Shown: positions 16,387 through 23,793 of the stretch, piece by piece
Numbering within the stretch: position 1 is the first letter of the stretch
Layout: every line of letters starts with the position of its first letter
NCBI GenBank assembly: GCA_038746265.1
Contig: JBCDKU010000016.1
Location: 1-38,143, forward strand
Origin: JBCBKP01 sp038746265
GTDB lineage: Bacteria; Planctomycetota; Phycisphaerae; Phycisphaerales; UBA1924
Direction of reading: 5' to 3'
Length of the DNA: 38,143 nt
The notes under the pieces: generated by a model
Told to the model about the DNA's origin: nothing
The model's input: only the letters and a program-made list of their open reading frames with translations
Databases searched by the model: none
Program-made: the position numbers and the translations under genes

Positions 16387-17595
16387 ATGCCCGACTCCCC
16401 CTCGACGTCAAGGACGGACGCCGACGGCCAGGCTCCCCCCTCCGCCGCCGTCGCCCGCACCCTCGCCCGGCACCCCAAGCCGCTGGGCGGCGACCCCGTC
16501 CGGAACTACCGGCCCAGCTTCAGCCTCTCTGAAATGGTCCTCAACAACGAGACCGAGGCCCCCGAGCAGCTCAGCGTGAAACGCAAGCCCCCGTGGCTCC
16601 GAGCCAAGGTCCCGGGCGGCGAGAGCTACCGCGCCCTCAAGAAAAACATCGACACCCACGGTCTCTACACCGTCTGCGAAGAAGCCGCCTGCCCCAACAT
16701 GGGCGAGTGCTGGGGCCGCGGCGTCGCCACCATCATGATCTTGGGCGACACCTGCACCCGCTCCTGCGGCTTCTGCAACGTCAAGTCGGGACGCCCGCCC
16801 GTCTACGACAAGGACGAGCCACGCCGCGTCGCCGAGTCCCTCAAGCTCATGGGCCTCAAGCATGTCGTGATCACCTCGGTCAACCGCGACGAGCTCCCCG
16901 ACGGCGGCGCCGGCATCTGGGCCGAGACCATCATCCGCTCGCGCGAAGCCTGCCCCGGCATGTCGATCGAGGTCCTCATCCCCGACTTCATGGGCAACTG
17001 GGGCGCGCTTCAGATGGTCATCGACGCCAAGCCCCACATCATCGCCCACAACCTCGAGACCGTCCGCCGCATGTACCCCGCGGTGCGACCGTCGGCCAAG
17101 TACGACCGCTCGCTCGAGATGCTCCGCCGCATCAAGGAGCAGGGCGTCGTCGCCAAAACCAGCTTTATGGTCGGCATCGGCGAGAACGACGACGAGCTCC
17201 TCGAAGCCATGGAAGAGATCGTCGAGGTCACCGGCAACCACGCCGGCCCGCGCGACCCCGCCGACGATTCGCGGGGTGACCCGACCGACATCGTCACCTT
17301 CGGCCAGTACCTCCAGCCGACCCGCAACCACCTCCCGATCGAGCGCTGGGTCCACCCCGACACCTTCGCCTGGTACGAGACCGAGGGACTCAAGCGTGGA
17401 CTCAAGGTCGTCCAGTCGGGCCCGCTTGTCCGCTCGAGCTACCTCGCCGACGCCGCCGCCGACCGCCTGACCAACGTCATGGCCGAGCGCGAGAACGGAC
17501 AGGCCCCGACGCCCCAGCAAGCGGCCGATGCGGCCCGCGATCGAGAAAAGCTGGCGGCCGTCTCCAAGCTCATCGACAAGTCCGCCGAGAACTGA
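16387..17595 (+). CDS. lipA: Lipoyl synthase
   Basis: Radical-SAM enzyme that inserts two sulfurs into protein-bound octanoyl groups. Auxiliary-cluster Cys97, Cys102 and Cys108 (CEEAACPNMGEC), radical-SAM Cys123, Cys127 and Cys130 (CTRSCGFC) and the C-terminal cluster-binding RSSY (349-352) are all present, as is FGQYLQPTRNHLP. Unusual features are an ~60-residue N-terminal extension, an ~14-residue insertion (about 284-298, GNHAGPRDPADDSRGD) just before the GQYLQP strand, and an ~45-residue tail, giving 402 residues against the usual ~300-330. An in-frame TTG at 16306 exists, but the ATG at 16387 sits six bases after a -10-like box. The gene is followed after one base by an HD-GYP gene. Confidence 0.96.
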   Translation: MPDSPSTSRTDADGQAPPSAAVARTLARHPKPLGGDPVRNYRPSFSLSEMVLNNETEAPEQLSVKRKPPWLRAKVPGGESYRALKKNIDTHGLYTVCEEAACPNMGECWGRGVATIMILGDTCTRSCGFCNVKSGRPPVYDKDEPRRVAESLKLMGLKHVVITSVNRDELPDGGAGIWAETIIRSREACPGMSIEVLIPDFMGNWGALQMVIDAKPHIIAHNLETVRRMYPAVRPSAKYDRSLEMLRRIKEQGVVAKTSFMVGIGENDDELLEAMEEIVEVTGNHAGPRDPADDSRGDPTDIVTFGQYLQPTRNHLPIERWVHPDTFAWYETEGLKRGLKVVQSGPLVRSSYLADAAADRLTNVMAERENGQAPTPQQAADAARDREKLAAVSKLIDKSAEN

Positions 17596-17596
17596 C

Positions 17597-18262
17597 ATGG
17601 ACCAGAGCCTCCTCGAGCCGATCCTGCGGCAGATCGAGGCCAAGGACATGTCCACCGCCGCCCACACCTGGCGCGTCGTCCTCTACGCCCGCGCCATGGT
17701 CGAGGCTTACAGCCGCGACCGCGACCTCCTCGAACTCGTCACCCACGGCGCCGCGCTGCACGATGTCGGCAAGCTCGACATCGCCAGCACCATCCTCCAG
17801 AAGCCCGGCAAGCTCACCGCCGACGAATTCGAGCAGATCAAAAAACACCCGGCAACGGGCCATGCCCGCGCGCTCGATCTGGGCGTCACCGCCGAGCCCA
17901 TCCTCGAACTCGTCCGGCACCACCACGAACGCTGGGACGGCAAGGGCTACCCCGACGGCCTCCAGGGCGAGCAGATCGCCGTCCCCGCACGCTTCTTCGC
18001 GGTCATCGACGCCTTCGACGCGCTCACGAGCATCCGCCCCTACCGCGCCGAGATCGGCGAACGCGCCGCCGAGCACGCCATCAAACTGCTCGAAGCCGAC
18101 CGCGGCACGCGGTACTGGCCCGACGCCGTGGACCTCTTCGTCGAGCTCTACCGGACGGGCCACCTCGGCTGGATCCTCGAGTACTTCAACGACACCGTCC
18201 CCGTCCCCGCCTTCGACAGCACGCACGCGAAACGATCATCGCCGCTCATCATCGAGCCGTGA
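17597..18262 (+). CDS. Stand-alone HD-GYP domain phosphohydrolase
   Basis: A 221-residue protein consisting mostly of one HD-GYP domain. Metal and signature residues are present: His23, His55-Asp56 in HDVGK, His84, and RHHHERWDGKGYP (107-119), followed by AVIDAFDALTSIRPYR. HD-GYP proteins typically hydrolyse cyclic di-GMP; substrate is not demonstrable here, and there is no receiver or sensor domain. The ATG at 17597 is one base after the lipA stop, indicating translational coupling. A C-terminal extension of ~40 residues (TGHLGWILEYF and onward) has no recognised motif. The gene converges on the EVE-domain gene with a 15-base gap. Confidence 0.93.
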   Translation: MDQSLLEPILRQIEAKDMSTAAHTWRVVLYARAMVEAYSRDRDLLELVTHGAALHDVGKLDIASTILQKPGKLTADEFEQIKKHPATGHARALDLGVTAEPILELVRHHHERWDGKGYPDGLQGEQIAVPARFFAVIDAFDALTSIRPYRAEIGERAAEHAIKLLEADRGTRYWPDAVDLFVELYRTGHLGWILEYFNDTVPVPAFDSTHAKRSSPLIIEP

Positions 18263-18277
18263 GCGAGACGTCGAGCG

Positions 18278-18715
18278 TTACTTCTCGGGCAACCCCGACG
18301 CCTTCAGCATGATCTTCGCCAGCTTCGCCGGCACCTCCATCACGCTGAGCCGCGACTGCTTCACCAGCGCGAACTCCGCGAAGCGTTCGTCCGCCTTCAC
18401 GTCCGCGAGCGTGTAGTCCTTCGTCGCCTCCGCGATCGGCGCGACATCCACAAGCACCCGCTTTGGCTCACCCGACGCCAGCTCGCCCAGGTGATCCGGA
18501 TCCGGGTACGCCCCCTTCACAACCTTCGCAAGCCCCGCGATCCGCCGCTCGTTGCCGGTGTGGTAGATGAATGCGCGGTCGTCCTTCTTCATCGCCCGCA
18601 TCGCCTTCTGCGCCGCCTGGTTCGAGACTCCGTCCCACGGCTCACGCTTGTCGCGCACCAGATCCGCGTAGCTGTACGCGTCGGGCTCGGTCTTCAGCAA
18701 GTAGATCGCCATCAT
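18278..18715 (-). CDS. EVE domain-containing protein (PUA superfamily)
   Basis: A 145-residue single-domain protein. The N terminus YLLKTEPDAYSYADLVRD, then WDGVSNQAAQKAMRAMKKDDRAFIYHTGNERRIAGLAKV, follows the EVE pattern closely. EVE domains share the PUA/YTH fold and are thought to bind modified bases in nucleic acid; some occur next to restriction or toxin genes, but nothing of that kind is adjacent here. The start ATG overlaps the upstream hypothetical gene's stop by one base (TGATG); the next codon is also ATG, so initiation could be at either. Confidence 0.93.
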   Translation of the reverse strand: MMAIYLLKTEPDAYSYADLVRDKREPWDGVSNQAAQKAMRAMKKDDRAFIYHTGNERRIAGLAKVVKGAYPDPDHLGELASGEPKRVLVDVAPIAEATKDYTLADVKADERFAEFALVKQSRLSVMEVPAKLAKIMLKASGLPEK

Positions 18716-19203
18716 CAGCCCCCCGAGCCCAAGCGCTCAATCACCAGCGTCACCGCCGCGACACCGCCTGCCGGCTCCACACTCACCGAGACATACGGAA
18801 GCCCCTCATCCGAAACCGACAACGCGCCCGTCGCCGCGCGAACCCCGAGCGACACGCCCGAGGCCGGCCATCGCAGCGCCACCGCTTTACCAGCATCCAC
18901 CGAGGCTATCTCATCGCTCCGGAACGGCGCGGGCATTAGTCGCAGCTCCACGCCGCCCGCGCCCTCGGACTCGATGTGCAATTCACCCGGCTCGATCTCA
19001 TACCGAACGACCGCCCCGTCCTCCGACACCAACCGGGCGGACAGCGGCGAGCGATCGAGCACGCGGAACGACTCGCCACGCTCTGCCGCTATCGGCCACA
19101 GCAGCGGCGCCACCGAACCCTCGCGCACGAGATCCAGCGAGACCAGCGATCCCGTCCGAGGATCAATCACCGCCGCGATATCGTCCTGTTCCAGTCGGAT
19201 CAC
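18715..19203 (-). CDS. Hypothetical protein, beta-rich
   Basis: A 162-residue protein that I do not recognise. It has no signal peptide or membrane segment. The composition suggests a beta-sandwich (IDPRTGSLVSLDLVREGSVAPLLWPI at the start, many alternating hydrophobics), faintly reminiscent of galactose-mutarotase-like folds, but no catalytic motif is seen. The start is GTG at 19201-19203, preceded at six bases by a TAGGCT -10-like box and no Shine-Dalgarno. It is coupled to the downstream EVE gene by a one-base overlap. Confidence 0.7.
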   Translation of the reverse strand: MIRLEQDDIAAVIDPRTGSLVSLDLVREGSVAPLLWPIAAERGESFRVLDRSPLSARLVSEDGAVVRYEIEPGELHIESEGAGGVELRLMPAPFRSDEIASVDAGKAVALRWPASGVSLGVRAATGALSVSDEGLPYVSVSVEPAGGVAAVTLVIERLGSGG

Positions 19204-19209
19204 GCCGCG

Positions 19210-19215
19210 AGCCTA
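19210..19215 (-). promoter_or_regulatory. Candidate -10 box for the hypothetical/EVE pair, leaderless arrangement
   Basis: Minus-strand TAGGCT lies six bases before the GTG start at 19203. It follows the terminator at 19241-19275, so a new transcript is expected here. No good -35 is visible. Confidence 0.42.
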
Positions 19216-19240
19216 GCGGCATCCCACGATCGCAGCAGGT

Positions 19241-19275
19241 CCAAAACAACAGCACGCCCGGAGACCCGGGCGTGC
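19241..19275 (-). terminator. Rho-independent terminator of the Cys-rich protein gene
   Basis: Ten-base perfect stem (19252-19261 with 19266-19275, loop of four), followed on the minus strand by a T-rich tail (TGTTGTTTTGG). It lies 27 bases past the stop of the gene at 19303-19722. Confidence 0.8.
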
Positions 19276-19302
19276 CGATGAATGCAGATCAGAGCCGTCG
19301 GC

Positions 19303-19722
19303 TTACTCGCCGCCGTTGCTCGCGATGACCTCGGCCTTGGCCTCCTCGGTCTCGCACGACGAACCGCCGCAGCAGTCCGACGCCTCGGCGATCTCGGCCG
19401 CCGAGCACAGGTCGCACGCCTCGGTGCTCTCGCACGCGCCGCACGCCTCACCCTCGGCGTGAGCATCGGCATGACCGGCGACGTTGGTCGCGAGCACGAT
19501 CTTGGCACCCGACGCGTCGCTCAGCATCTCGGCCGACGAGGTCGATGAGCAGCAGCGGCCGCCCTCCATGACCGAGGTCTCGACGACCGCGGCCGTCTCG
19601 CCCGAGCAGCCCATGCCCGTCACGCAGCCGGTCGTCATGTAGTTGTACGCCCCGAGCCCGCCGAGCCCGAAGCCAACGACGGCGGCAATACCCTTGGTCA
19701 GAATCGCAGCACTGATGCTCAT
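19303..19722 (-). CDS. Small membrane-anchored Cys-rich protein
   Basis: A 139-residue protein with a Gly-rich hydrophobic N-terminal segment (about 6-27), then GCVTGMGC, which resembles the short YxxxxGCVxGxC motif of small DUF6132-like membrane proteins. The remainder is acidic and Cys-rich: Cys33, 39, 57, 58, 94, 97, 103, 106, 117, 118 and 123, including RCC, CGAC, CDLC and DCC pairs, plus HADAH. The pattern suggests metal or thiol chemistry at the membrane, but no function is known to me. The start ATG (19720-19722) has GGAG nine bases upstream; an in-frame TTG at 19728 is less likely. Confidence 0.75.
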   Translation of the reverse strand: MSISAAILTKGIAAVVGFGLGGLGAYNYMTTGCVTGMGCSGETAAVVETSVMEGGRCCSSTSSAEMLSDASGAKIVLATNVAGHADAHAEGEACGACESTEACDLCSAAEIAEASDCCGGSSCETEEAKAEVIASNGGE

Positions 19723-19887
19723 GATCAAAGTCTCCAGTCGGTCGATCGCCGTGCAGCGGCGAGGGTTGGTTTCCGGTCAAGCATATCGGCACAAACACGA
19801 GGCAAGCACGCCCCGCGTCCGCGCGATCATCGGCCACAGCCCGATTATTCCGGCCTGGCGAGAAATTTTGAGATCAAGGACCGCGTT

Positions 19888-20787
19888 TCAGGCGTCCAGC
19901 GTGAAGAGCGGGTCATCGCCCTGGCCTTCCGGTGGCAGGATCGCCAGCCGCAGGCCCGCCGAGATCATCGGGACGGTCGCGCTCGAGAACGCCCCGTCCG
20001 CCTGCAGCTCGGCGAGCTGACGCTCGATCCGGCCGCGATCGTCGAGGGCCACGACCCGATAACCACCGTTCGAGGCCTTGAGGCCCGAGGCGATCACACG
20101 GCCCGATTCACCGTCCGCTGAACGCCACAGGACCGCCGTCGCGTCGCCAGCCGCCGCGGTCGGGGTGAGCGCGAGACGCTCGGTGTTCGGATCCATCAGA
20201 AAGTCGTAGACATGCTCCGGGCCGAGCTCGTCGATGATCACGCCGAACGCGGCGACGTCGCGGGCCCTGCTGATCTGCCGCGCCATGTAGGTCTGAAGCG
20301 TGCCGAGCCCCACCACCGCGACCGCCAGTCCGAGGGCCACCGCGCGCCACAGGTGGTGCACCCGCCGACCACGGAACAGCGACGACCCGGGCGCAGCCGT
20401 CCGGCCCGACACCGCTCGGCTGGCCTCACCGCTGCCGTGGGTCACGCTGCGGCGAGCCGCGCCGCCGCTGCGGGAGGCGCTCGCCTCTTCCATCGCCCGG
20501 CGGACCGACACCAGAACGCGCTCACGCAGCACTGCTGGCGGATCGACCTCAGGAAGCAGATCCTGGAGATCGGTCAGGAACGCCTGCTGGCGAACGAGCT
20601 GCCGCTTGAGCTCGACCGGCGCGTCACGCCAGGCCTGCTCGAACTCCTCGAGCTCGTCGTGCTCCAGAACGCCCATCGCGTCGAGCACCGCCTGCTCAAA
20701 GAGCTGGTCCACCGCGGGGGAGTCCGACGTCGTGTCCCGTGTCGTTTCCGGTTTCATGTCGTTCTCGTTGCTCGGCGTGTAATCCAT
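19888..20787 (-). CDS. RskA-like anti-sigma factor
   Basis: A 299-residue single-pass membrane protein: cytoplasmic N domain (about 1-140) with DAMGVLEHDELEEFEQAWRDAP, the pattern seen in anti-sigma-K (RskA) N-terminal regions; a TM helix near 146-166 (WRAVALGLAVAVVGLG); and an extracytoplasmic beta-rich C domain. No ZAS zinc motif (HxxxCxxC) is present. Start choice: ATG at 20785-20787 overlaps the sigma stop by one base and has AGGA nine bases upstream; a GTG immediately before it is possible. Coupling to the ECF sigma gene supports its role in holding that sigma inactive until a surface signal releases it. Confidence 0.87.
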   Translation of the reverse strand: MDYTPSNENDMKPETTRDTTSDSPAVDQLFEQAVLDAMGVLEHDELEEFEQAWRDAPVELKRQLVRQQAFLTDLQDLLPEVDPPAVLRERVLVSVRRAMEEASASRSGGAARRSVTHGSGEASRAVSGRTAAPGSSLFRGRRVHHLWRAVALGLAVAVVGLGTLQTYMARQISRARDVAAFGVIIDELGPEHVYDFLMDPNTERLALTPTAAAGDATAVLWRSADGESGRVIASGLKASNGGYRVVALDDRGRIERQLAELQADGAFSSATVPMISAGLRLAILPPEGQGDDPLFTLDA

Positions 20788-21446
20788 CACAGGGTTTCCT
20801 CTCCGGCCCGTTCCCTCAGGCGGACAAGCGCTCGGCTTAACGCAGATTTCACCGTGCCGAGCGGGGTCTCAAGTTCGTCACCGATCTGACGCAGCGTCTG
20901 ACCACCCAGATACGCACGGGTAACGACAGTCCGCTGGAGTTCCGGGAGCGCGGAAATTCGCTCCATCAAGGTACCGAATCGCTCTCGCTGATCAAGAGCC
21001 AAGGGGTTGGCGTCCGACTCCCCCGGATCAAGGCTGGCGGCCGCCTCGAGGCTCACCGCAGAGATCCGCGACTTGCCGCGGCGGAGCTTGTCCACCAGGT
21101 GCCGACGGGTCAGCAGCATCACCCAAGTCACGAGGGCCGCCCGGTCGCTGTCGTACCGGTCAGACGTCTTCCAGAGGCGCACGAAGATCTCCTGGACGGC
21201 GTCCTCGGCTTCGGGCCTGGTTGGAAGTGCTTGAACGGCCATGCGGTACACGAGCGATCCGAAACGGTCGTACAACTCCTCAACAGCGCCCTCTCGGCCG
21301 GACGCCACACCATCCATCAGCTTCTGGTCGGCCACCGCTCGTTCCGCGGCGGCCTGGGGATCCAGCTTCGAGGATCGTCCGGTCGTCCGACCCTGAGACC
21401 GGGAACTGGCGCTGCCCTTCGAAGCTCCAGATTGGCCCTGACTCAC
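20787..21446 (-). CDS. ECF-type RNA polymerase sigma factor (SigK-like)
   Basis: Extracytoplasmic-function sigma factor of 219 residues. Region 2 is clear (ELYDRFGSLVYRMAVQAL, EAEDAVQEIFVRLWKTSDRYDSDRAALVTWVMLLTRRHLVDKLRR) and region 4 ends the protein (LPELQRTVVTRAYLGGQTLRQIGDELETPLGTVKSALSRALVRLRE). The first ~40 residues are a Ser/Gly/Gln-rich, basic extension. The GTG at 21446 is chosen because AGGGGG lies eight bases upstream; the GTG at 21455 directly abuts that sequence. The gene forms a two-gene unit with its anti-sigma and is transcribed away from the prepilin-like gene. Confidence 0.94.
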   Translation of the reverse strand: MSQGQSGASKGSASSRSQGRTTGRSSKLDPQAAAERAVADQKLMDGVASGREGAVEELYDRFGSLVYRMAVQALPTRPEAEDAVQEIFVRLWKTSDRYDSDRAALVTWVMLLTRRHLVDKLRRGKSRISAVSLEAAASLDPGESDANPLALDQRERFGTLMERISALPELQRTVVTRAYLGGQTLRQIGDELETPLGTVKSALSRALVRLRERAGEETL

Positions 21447-21653
21447 GGCCGACACCCCCTGTCAGCGTCCTTCTTCAACATCCGGGAAGCCCTGTGGTCC
21501 CCATTTTTACCGAATTTCGCAGTCTTCCGGCCTTCCCGATACGCCGTATTCGACGCACGGATGCCCAGAATCTGACGCCTTGGAGCGGTTTGTGCGGAAT
21601 ATCCGGCCATGACGTTCGTATTATGGTCAGGTAAATTTCGTCAAATTCACCTC

Positions 21654-21682
21654 TTGTGGGAGAACCGCGTAGTGGTTACGCT
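21654..21682 (+). promoter_or_regulatory. Candidate sigma-70-type promoter of the prepilin-like gene
   Basis: TTGTGG (21654-21659), 17-base spacer, TACGCT (21677-21682). The -10 hexamer is identical to those of the beta-helix genes. It would give a leader of about 70 bases before the ATG at 21762. The 300-base region 21447-21761 otherwise holds no gene that I can support. Confidence 0.5.
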
Positions 21683-21761
21683 CTTTGGATCAAAGGTGAG
21701 GGGGACTTCCGGACGACGAAACCGGAAGCCTCATCAGCGAGGCGAGGGGTCGATCCGCTCG

Positions 21762-22637
21762 ATGCATCACTTCGAGAGCCCAGCCCATTCTTGTGTGCCT
21801 GTTTCCACGGATATCCGTGCGAGGACACAGAGCGCCAACATCTACGGACGCGGCGGCTTCACGCTCGTCGAAGTGCTCGTCTCGATTGCCATCATGGCGA
21901 TCCTGCTCACCATGATGATCCCCGCGGTCGGACTCGTCCGCGAATCAACCCGCCGCGTCGTCTGTGCTTCCAACCTCCGCCAGGTCGGTGTCAGCATCTC
22001 AGTCTACGCCGACGACTACCGGGGCAGGCTTCCCTTCAGTTTCTTCGCCGATGGTCCGCGGGAGTCCCGTCGCCCGCTCGACACGGTGGTCATCCTCTCC
22101 GATCAGATCGGCCTCGATGCCGCTCAGGCAGCGGCGTGGCGTCAGGACGAACCCGATTACACATGGGACGGCCTTGGGCTGCTCGTGCAGTCGGGCTACC
22201 TCGGCTCGGGCGGCGTCCTGTACTGCCCGTCGCACGAGGGCGAGCACACGTTCGATCGATACGCCAACGCTATCGGCCGCGGCGACGACTCGGTCATCGT
22301 CAACTACCAGTACCGCGGCAGCGCGGCCAACCCGTGGCTCCAGCGACTCACGCCGGATCAGGCCCTTGTGAGCGACGGCTTCCGTGATCTCGACGAGATC
22401 AACCACGCCGATGGCTTCAACATCCTGCGTGGCAGCCTGAATGTCACATGGTTTGGCGGAGAGGCTGCGGCGGTCGTTGCCCAGGCCCAGGCCAGCGTGA
22501 ACTTCGTTGATCCCTCGATCCCCGCCGACCGCCGCCCGGCCGGGCCGCCCGATCCGTCGAGCTGGGGACTCTTCGACGATTCGCCGAGCAACGGTGCCCC
22601 GTCGGCCTTCGGCCACGCCGTGTCGCTCTTCAAGTAA
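21762..22637 (+). CDS. Prepilin-type N-terminal cleavage/methylation protein
   Basis: A 291-residue secreted or surface protein with a type IV prepilin/pseudopilin signal: a long 32-residue leader ending in Gly, cleavage before Phe33 (G|FTLVEV, with Glu37), then a hydrophobic helix (LVSIAIMAILLTMMIPAVGLV). CASNLRQVGVSISVYADDYRGRLP is typical of the planctomycete family of prepilin-like proteins. The C-terminal half includes HADGFNILRGSLNVTWFGG, similar to the H-x-G-x-N...DGHV motif of such proteins. Start choice: ATG 21762 with GAGGGG 12 bases upstream; the frame stays open to ATG 21609, but that stretch contains the likely promoter. Confidence 0.85.
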   Translation: MHHFESPAHSCVPVSTDIRARTQSANIYGRGGFTLVEVLVSIAIMAILLTMMIPAVGLVRESTRRVVCASNLRQVGVSISVYADDYRGRLPFSFFADGPRESRRPLDTVVILSDQIGLDAAQAAAWRQDEPDYTWDGLGLLVQSGYLGSGGVLYCPSHEGEHTFDRYANAIGRGDDSVIVNYQYRGSAANPWLQRLTPDQALVSDGFRDLDEINHADGFNILRGSLNVTWFGGEAAAVVAQAQASVNFVDPSIPADRRPAGPPDPSSWGLFDDSPSNGAPSAFGHAVSLFK

Positions 22638-22709
22638 CACCGGCCCGCTCTCCGGTTACCTCCCCACTATCGCCCACCGCATAGCAGGACATCGCCGCGC
22701 CCGGCCCGC

Positions 22710-22715
22710 TACCCT
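22710..22715 (+). promoter_or_regulatory. Possible -10 box of the cyclophilin gene
   Basis: TACCCT, followed by CGGC exactly as in front of pyrC, lies 74 bases before the GTG start at 22790. No firm -35 is seen, so this is weak evidence. Confidence 0.25.
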
Positions 22716-22789
22716 CGGCTGAGGACGTCGCGCACCTGCCGGCACCTTCCACCAACCCGGAATCCATGACCGCCTGAGGAGATCCGCTC

Positions 22790-23788
22790 GTGTCCATCGC
22801 TCGCTGCCGCTCAACGCTCACAGCTGTCATCGCTCTTGTCGCGATCCTGACCGCCTTCACCCCCGCACGCGCCCAGCTCGCCCCCGCGAAGCTCTACAAC
22901 GGCTCTGATCGCCCCTTCGAGCTTGTGGCAGACGTCCCGGCCGGGTCCGAAGCAACCGTCCGGATCTACGCCCCCGGCGACGTTGACGGCTCCTCGCTGA
23001 TCGGTGACGTCCTCGCCGAGACCGCGGTGACCAACGGCTCCAACGACCTCGCTGAGGCGATCGAGGACTTCTGGATCCTCGTCAACCGCCCTTCCACGTA
23101 TGCCCAGCTCGTCATCGATGGTGAGCCCACGGGCTCGCCCGTCGTCCTGCAGCCGATGCTGTCTCCGATCCAGGCTCAGCTCCAGCAGGACCGCGCCGTG
23201 TTCCGCCCGCGGGGCCGCCGAATCTTCTCGGGCATCCGCGCGTACGTTGAGAAGCTGGTCGCCGTGGACACCACGGCCGGCGAGATGCAGATCCGTCTCC
23301 GCCCCGAGTTCGCGCCCAACACCGTGTTCAACTTCCGCTCGCTCGTGGACGGCGGCTACTACACCGACATCATCTTCCACCGCATCCTCGGCCCCTCCGA
23401 ACGCGGACCGGGCTTCGTGATCCAGGTGGGCGACCCGACCGGCGCCGGCAGCGGCGGCCCCGGCTACTTCGTTGATCTCGAGCAGACGCCGCTCCTGCAC
23501 GACTTCGGCGTCGTCTCGATGGCCCGCACCGGCTTCCCCGACACCAACGGCTCGCAGATCTTCATCTGCCTGAGCCGCGAGCAGACCCAAGGCCTTGACA
23601 CGCAGTACACCGCGTTCGCCGAGGTCGTGGCCGGCGCGCAGCCGATCATGGACATCGCGACGGTGGACGTGAACTCGAGCGGTCGCCCGCTGGGTCAGCC
23701 GCCGATGATCAACTCCGCACGGCTCATCGACGCCCCCCCCGTCACGCAGCGCCGCGCGCGTGTCGAGCGTCCTTCGTCCGAGCGATAA
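22790..23788 (+). CDS. Secreted cyclophilin-type peptidyl-prolyl isomerase
   Basis: A 332-residue protein with an N-terminal signal peptide (cleavage likely after ARA, about residue 28). Residues ~30-150 form a region I do not recognise, starting LAPAKLYNGSDRPFELVADVPAG. A cyclophilin domain follows (about 160-315): IRLRPEFAPNTVFNFRSLVDGGYYTDIIFHRI, GFVIQVGDPTG, VSMARTGFPDTNGSQIFICLS. The catalytic-region Phe-His-Arg and the Gln of FVIQVGDPTG are present. It probably folds exported proteins in the periplasm. The GTG start at 22790 has GAGGAG eight bases upstream. It converges with the outer-membrane protein gene with a 5-base gap. Confidence 0.92.
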   Translation: MSIARCRSTLTAVIALVAILTAFTPARAQLAPAKLYNGSDRPFELVADVPAGSEATVRIYAPGDVDGSSLIGDVLAETAVTNGSNDLAEAIEDFWILVNRPSTYAQLVIDGEPTGSPVVLQPMLSPIQAQLQQDRAVFRPRGRRIFSGIRAYVEKLVAVDTTAGEMQIRLRPEFAPNTVFNFRSLVDGGYYTDIIFHRILGPSERGPGFVIQVGDPTGAGSGGPGYFVDLEQTPLLHDFGVVSMARTGFPDTNGSQIFICLSREQTQGLDTQYTAFAEVVAGAQPIMDIATVDVNSSGRPLGQPPMINSARLIDAPPVTQRRARVERPSSER

Positions 23789-23793
23789 CGCGG

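Noticed and set aside
16408..17667. 419-codon minus-strand open frame
   Set aside because: Antisense to lipA; composition is Gly/Val/Asp repeats typical of a shadow frame.
21609..21761. Longer prepilin frame starting at 21609
   Set aside because: It would add 51 unusual residues before the leader and overlaps the likely TTGTGG-17-TACGCT promoter.
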